64,000 bases of DNA, from NCBI RefSeq assembly GCF_037975245.1, contig NC_092567.1, positions 11,315,376 to 11,379,375 on the forward strand, read 5' to 3'. The stretch's first letter is position 1, and each line of letters opens with the position of its first letter. Under the pieces are notes generated by a model that searched no databases, was not told the DNA's origin, and was given only the letters and a program-made list of their open reading frames with translations. The DNA is from Apostichopus japonicus (Eukaryota > Echinodermata > Holothuroidea > Aspidochirotida > Stichopodidae). The position numbers and the translations under genes are program-made. This document shows, one piece after another, positions 60,385 to 64,000 of this stretch.

Positions 60385-61400
60385 CAGGGGCGTCGTGCGA
60401 AAATAAATTTTTGGGGGGCCCGTGAGCAGGTGATGACTATCTAAGCGGAGCGCTACTGGTTGGCGCGCAGCGTACAAGAAAATTTTTCGTCTGACAGACC
60501 CCTCAGATTGCAGGAAACGGCACTTCCCGTGCTTTATGGCAGTAAGCAACACCCCTAAAATTGATCAAAATTTACGGCAATTTTTTTATTTTGGGAAATA
60601 TTCTCGAAGGAAGTGATCGCCATTTATTCCTCAGTTTACCAATTCCTCGTCTCACAGAAGCGCCCAAAATTGAAGACATTTTTGTGTTGGCTGATCCATG
60701 ATCGCCGCCCATGCCCGTGAGAAGTGGTGACTGGGTAAAGAAAAAACGATGCCGTTTGAAAACATGGGCAGAAAAAGCGAAAGTACCGAAACCTAAGGTA
60801 AAACGTGCGATAACGAAGTGATTATTTTCCAGGTTAATTGTGACTGTATTTGAAATGATTATTATTATTCATTTTTTTTCAAAACTACCTATCAGATCAT
60901 GAGGAAAATGTATCCTAGTGGACCTTTTAGCGAACTGATTGCATTACTTAAGAAGAAGTTCACATGGAGTCCCATAATCTCTGTTCACTACATTTATCTT
61001 AACTTTCCGAACTTTGTTACAGGCTTAGAAAACAATAAAAAAAATTGCCATTTTTTCATGGAAAATTGACTGACTTTGGCAAAGGTAACGGGTTGCCCTT
61101 ACTCTGGGACTACGTATATATAATATTGTTCAACGATGGCAGCGTTGATGGCACATTTGGTTCATTAGTTATCAACCAGTAATTATTTAAATGTTTCGAT
61201 TGACTGAATATCAACAATTAACAACCATTGACCAAGCAGTCAATAGAAGCCCCATTTCTCGTAGGCCCTACAAGAAATTCAGTTGCTGACACTGTTCGAA
61301 AACACTTTTATTTAAATTATGACAACATTTTATGACACCTTTGACAAAATTTGGGGGGCCTGTGCCCCCCCCCCCGGCCCCAATGGGCACGACGCCACTG
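60385..61400. mobile_element. Non-autonomous hAT-like element (1,016 bp)
   Basis: The ends CAGGGGCGTCGTGC and (inverse) CAGTGGCGTCGTGC are flanked by ACAGAGAC and ACGGAGAC, an 8-bp duplication with one mismatch. The left subterminal region (60436-60530) has the TCTAAGCGGAGCGCTAC block shared with other elements. A C run lies near 61365. Between them, a stretch near 60720-60800 reads KKRCRLKTWAEKAKV in one plus frame; it may be a transposase relic or chance. Confidence 0.85.
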
Positions 61401-62048
61401 ACGGAGACAATTATGTCAGTCTTTCGAATGCAACACAAAACTTACAGTAACGGGCAAAAAATACTTTATAGCCGCAAATAACATGTTTACAGTAAAGTAC
61501 ATATTTGTCACGCATAAATTGAGGCTTATTCAAATAGTGTTGAAAATTATCAAATTTATTTATACAGACTTTAAATGAAATATCACAAAAAAAGACAGAA
61601 AAGGAAAATATAAGAAGAACTCCAAAAAAGTGTAAACAATATTTAAAGTATTACAAATTATGAATTCGTTTGCTCTGATAACTTCACATTGTCAAGAAAC
61701 AATGAAACTTCCAATGACGTCATTCATCAATCACTACGTCATCAGTATGTATGACCATAATTCTCATGGACGTCAATTGGTTAAAATCACAATCAATAAA
61801 ATATAACAATATAAACTAATATACAATAATGTCAATTTGTTTTTAATCTGTATATATCACGTACACTCGATAATTAGGAAAGCCTATATTACTTGTATTG
61901 TGCTTTATTTCCTTACCATATTTTTACATAGTGGCCTTAACTTTTATATAACGTATCTGTTACGTAATGTCTTGAATCATTACTTATGACACTATATTAT
62001 AATTTGCCAATGTTTACCCTAAATGTCATTTTCTAATTCGCTGCTTAC
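61401..62048. repeat. Non-coding; second copy of the 49.9-kb repeat
   Basis: The 61855-62035 part matches 49925-50090 (ACGTATCTGTTACGTAATGTCT region). The rest is AT-rich without recognised features. Confidence 0.5.
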
Positions 62049-62108
62049 CTGGAAATTTCAACAACTGTTCCAAATTGAATATAATTTCATAAAGAAATGA
62101 TATCTTTC
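62049..62108 (-). CDS. Weak candidate exon, minus strand
   Basis: The donor TTTCCAG|GTAAGC is strong, but the acceptor (GACAATTTCCAG) has a poor pyrimidine tract. One frame is open, KISFLYEIIFNLEQLLKF, entering and leaving in phase 1. This does not join to the neighbouring phase-0 exons. Confidence 0.25.
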
Positions 62109-62569
62109 CTGGAAATTGTCTTAAATTATTTTAAGAATGTTAGAATTTTGGTACTTAAGAAGTGGAAATTTCGAAATAACAGGTCCATCTTTTCACTTTT
62201 AATATCCAATTTGGATTTTTTTAAATCTCAAACTTTCACTACTATATTTAAAATTTTCGCCTATTTTCTCTAACTTTCGACACTAAGATGGGAAGATTAA
62301 ATAAAGTGTTTCGACTTATTATCTTAACATATTGGTGTTGTATTTCATAATTCGACTTATTCCTCACGATATCGCCTTAATACCTCACCAGTTCAACTAT
62401 GTTATCTCAGAATATCAACGTTTCTTGATTAGATTGGTGTTAGGTAATACGGGGTAAAGAAAGGACCACATGGATAAACTGCTGACATTTCGACTTAGTA
62501 TGTTGAACAATTAACCGATAATGAAGTATGTAAGAAAAAGTTATACATTGACGTAGTGGCTTGGAGTAA

Positions 62570-62790
62570 TTAATCTACTTGATATAGGCTCCTGATGGTT
62601 TGGTTGTTCTTATGCATATCTCTGGTATGAAAATGAAACTTGTGAGCAACATATTTAATAGGGCGGGCACAAGGATTTACTGGGAGAGCAATTGCCCAAT
62701 CAGTGAGTATGTTATTTACGTCGCTGGTGTCAGGTTCTGACCAAGTCATATATGTTACACATGATAGTACACACTTCGGTATATACCTAA
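62570..62790 (-). CDS. Weak candidate terminal exon, minus strand
   Basis: After a minus-strand acceptor (ATATTTCTTAG) there are about 70 open codons, including TWSEPDTSDVNNILTDWAIA and ending RSLYQVD before a TAA. The composition is protein-like, but the phase relation to other exons and a poly(A) signal are not established. Confidence 0.25.
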
Positions 62791-63269
62791 GAAATATGTG
62801 TGAACACAATCATATGTCCGCTTCTTGCATTAATCTTGTCATGCTTTATTCTCTGTTTTAACAAACATAAATGGTCTTGTCTAATTTTTTAATGCCTGAT
62901 GTAATTTTTGTGACATGTTACATTTATTTTGCTCTAACGCAGGAGGATGGTACCGCCCGATTGAGAAATATTCATATGCGAAGTATGCAAGGGGGGGGGG
63001 GGGGGGTGTTGATGGGTTACAGCCCCAAGCAAGTTATTGACGTTGAAAATCGGGCAATATTCCTGATATTGTTTTGGGAATTCACTATATGTAATCTGAC
63101 ATTAATGTTATTGAGTTTTGACATTCACACTAATTTAATATACGTGCTTGCGTCAAATTGCATTAATAAATTTACTATATTATGTGTTCTTATATAATGT
63201 ATTATATTTGTCTGTTTATCTTTATTTCTGTTTATCTTTATTGGTAGTGCCATGGTCGGTGCAGCTCAC

Positions 63270-63326
63270 AGTAAAGTCAGCTTCCCCTCCTCTTAGTTTG
63301 GATTTTTTTTCAGAAATGCTTTCATT
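63270..63326 (-). CDS. Internal 57-nt exon of the minus-strand gene
   Basis: On the minus strand, GCAAATTATTTTCAG is followed by 19 codons, NESISEKKSKLRGGEADFT, and the donor ACT|GTGAGC. The other two frames contain stops, so phase 0 is forced. The highly charged sequence suggests a soluble or linker segment. It joins in phase to 55585-55626. The family is unknown. Confidence 0.5.
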
Positions 63327-63762
63327 CTGAAAATAATTTGCTTGTCTTTTCTTACGTTTACTTCATTTACTAAAATACTGTTTATGTCTGTTGATTCCGG
63401 AATTATTCTGCTAACAAGCAGGTTCACGGCTCGATCAGCCCCCCCCCCCCCCCACTAACCACATGGCAAATTTATTATCGTTATTTCTCAAACGGTTGCT
63501 ATTACTAACATCGTAGAGTCTGTATCGTTTGTCAATTTAATAAAAGAAAAACAGGTAGAATAAAATTATCAAAGGGACATTAACCTTGTTAATATTCATT
63601 TAGTAAATGTTAATAATTTTATGAAGTTAAAATGTCGTTTCATGTTGTATAAATAACTGCCTGCATCGCCGAAGACGTATGAGGATCACACGTATTTGTT
63701 TATGTATTATAAGTAAGGTTCTCATTCGACTACTAAACAAATATATTACATGCCAACCTTAC

Positions 63763-63826
63763 GCATTACCAGTTGAATCCCTCTGCAAAATCCTACGAGG
63801 TACAGGTACGACCCTTGCAATGTTAT
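63763..63826 (-). CDS. Candidate upstream exon of the minus-strand gene
   Basis: The minus-strand acceptor TATTAATTTGCAG and the donor AATGC|GTAAGG bound 64 bases. Two frames are open: ITLQGSYLYLVGFCRGIQL, and NIARVVPVPRRILQRDS after a split codon. Neither leaves phase 0 at the main donor. An alternative donor CTG|GTAATG inside it would restore phase 0 for the first frame. A weak to moderate call. Confidence 0.35.
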
Positions 63827-63829
63827 CTG

Positions 63830-64000
63830 CAAATTAATAACGTCAAACATCCCGGAGACTGTGCAAGCTAAGTTCGTCAATACCGCCCTCATTTCCATTT
63901 GGGAAACATTTCCTACTGTTTGCTCAGCAATATCAAAACCACAGGTTTCACATTGTCGAATAGGTGGAAGTCACAGATAACAGTGTCTAACAGCTAAAGG
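63830..64000. other. Window end; nothing recognised
   Basis: No further exon or repeat was seen before the right edge. Additional exons of the minus-strand gene are expected beyond it. Confidence 0.4.

Overview
The window is metazoan nuclear DNA: AT-rich, intron-dominated, with short exons bounded by GT/AG splice sites, a tRNA-derived SINE, several hAT-like DNA transposons with 8-bp target duplications, long microsatellites and many poly(C)/poly(G) runs. No bacterial, organellar or rRNA genes are visible. The repeat style suggests a marine invertebrate, possibly an echinoderm or related deuterostome. That is inference, because no gene in the window identifies the taxon.

Layout. 1-9913 is a tandem satellite with a unit of about 0.8 kb (12.4 copies); a diverged inverted piece of the same sequence follows at 9914-10340. 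10.3-17.2 kb is largely non-coding. It holds a degenerate ~140-bp tandem repeat (12.3-13.1 kb) and a cluster of ten near-identical dyads, GTCAC-N4-GTGAC (14064-15107). 17.2-23 kb is intron-like sequence with a hAT element, a long perfect hairpin and dispersed repeats. 23090-27720 is a 4.6-kb DNA transposon with subterminal GACTAA/TTAGTC arrays, a possible small spliced gene and a nested foldback element. 27.7-42 kb carries repeat families, a SINE inside a non-coding tandem duplication, and a transposon inserted into another transposon.

Genes. Only gene fragments can be supported. A plus-strand gene ends in the window: exons 32766-32827, 43074-43109 and 47747-47811 keep one open frame through matching intron phases, stop at 47807-47809, and are followed by a 3'UTR exon from 48291 with a poly(A) signal near 48618. 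Exon 17216-17292 can be joined upstream in phase, and 38189-38272 could be an alternative last exon. On the minus strand, exons 63270-63326, 55585-55626 and 53540-53602 form another phase-compatible chain ending in a stop. A third locus may start at 45249 and continue at 44765-44850. I cannot name the product of any of these, and no full-length protein is present.

The most unusual signals are the GTCAC-N4-GTGAC cluster, the 20-bp-period array of perfect TGACGTCA sites in an intron (42695-42803), the trimeric origin and inverted relic of the satellite, and the transposon that carries a spliced reading frame.
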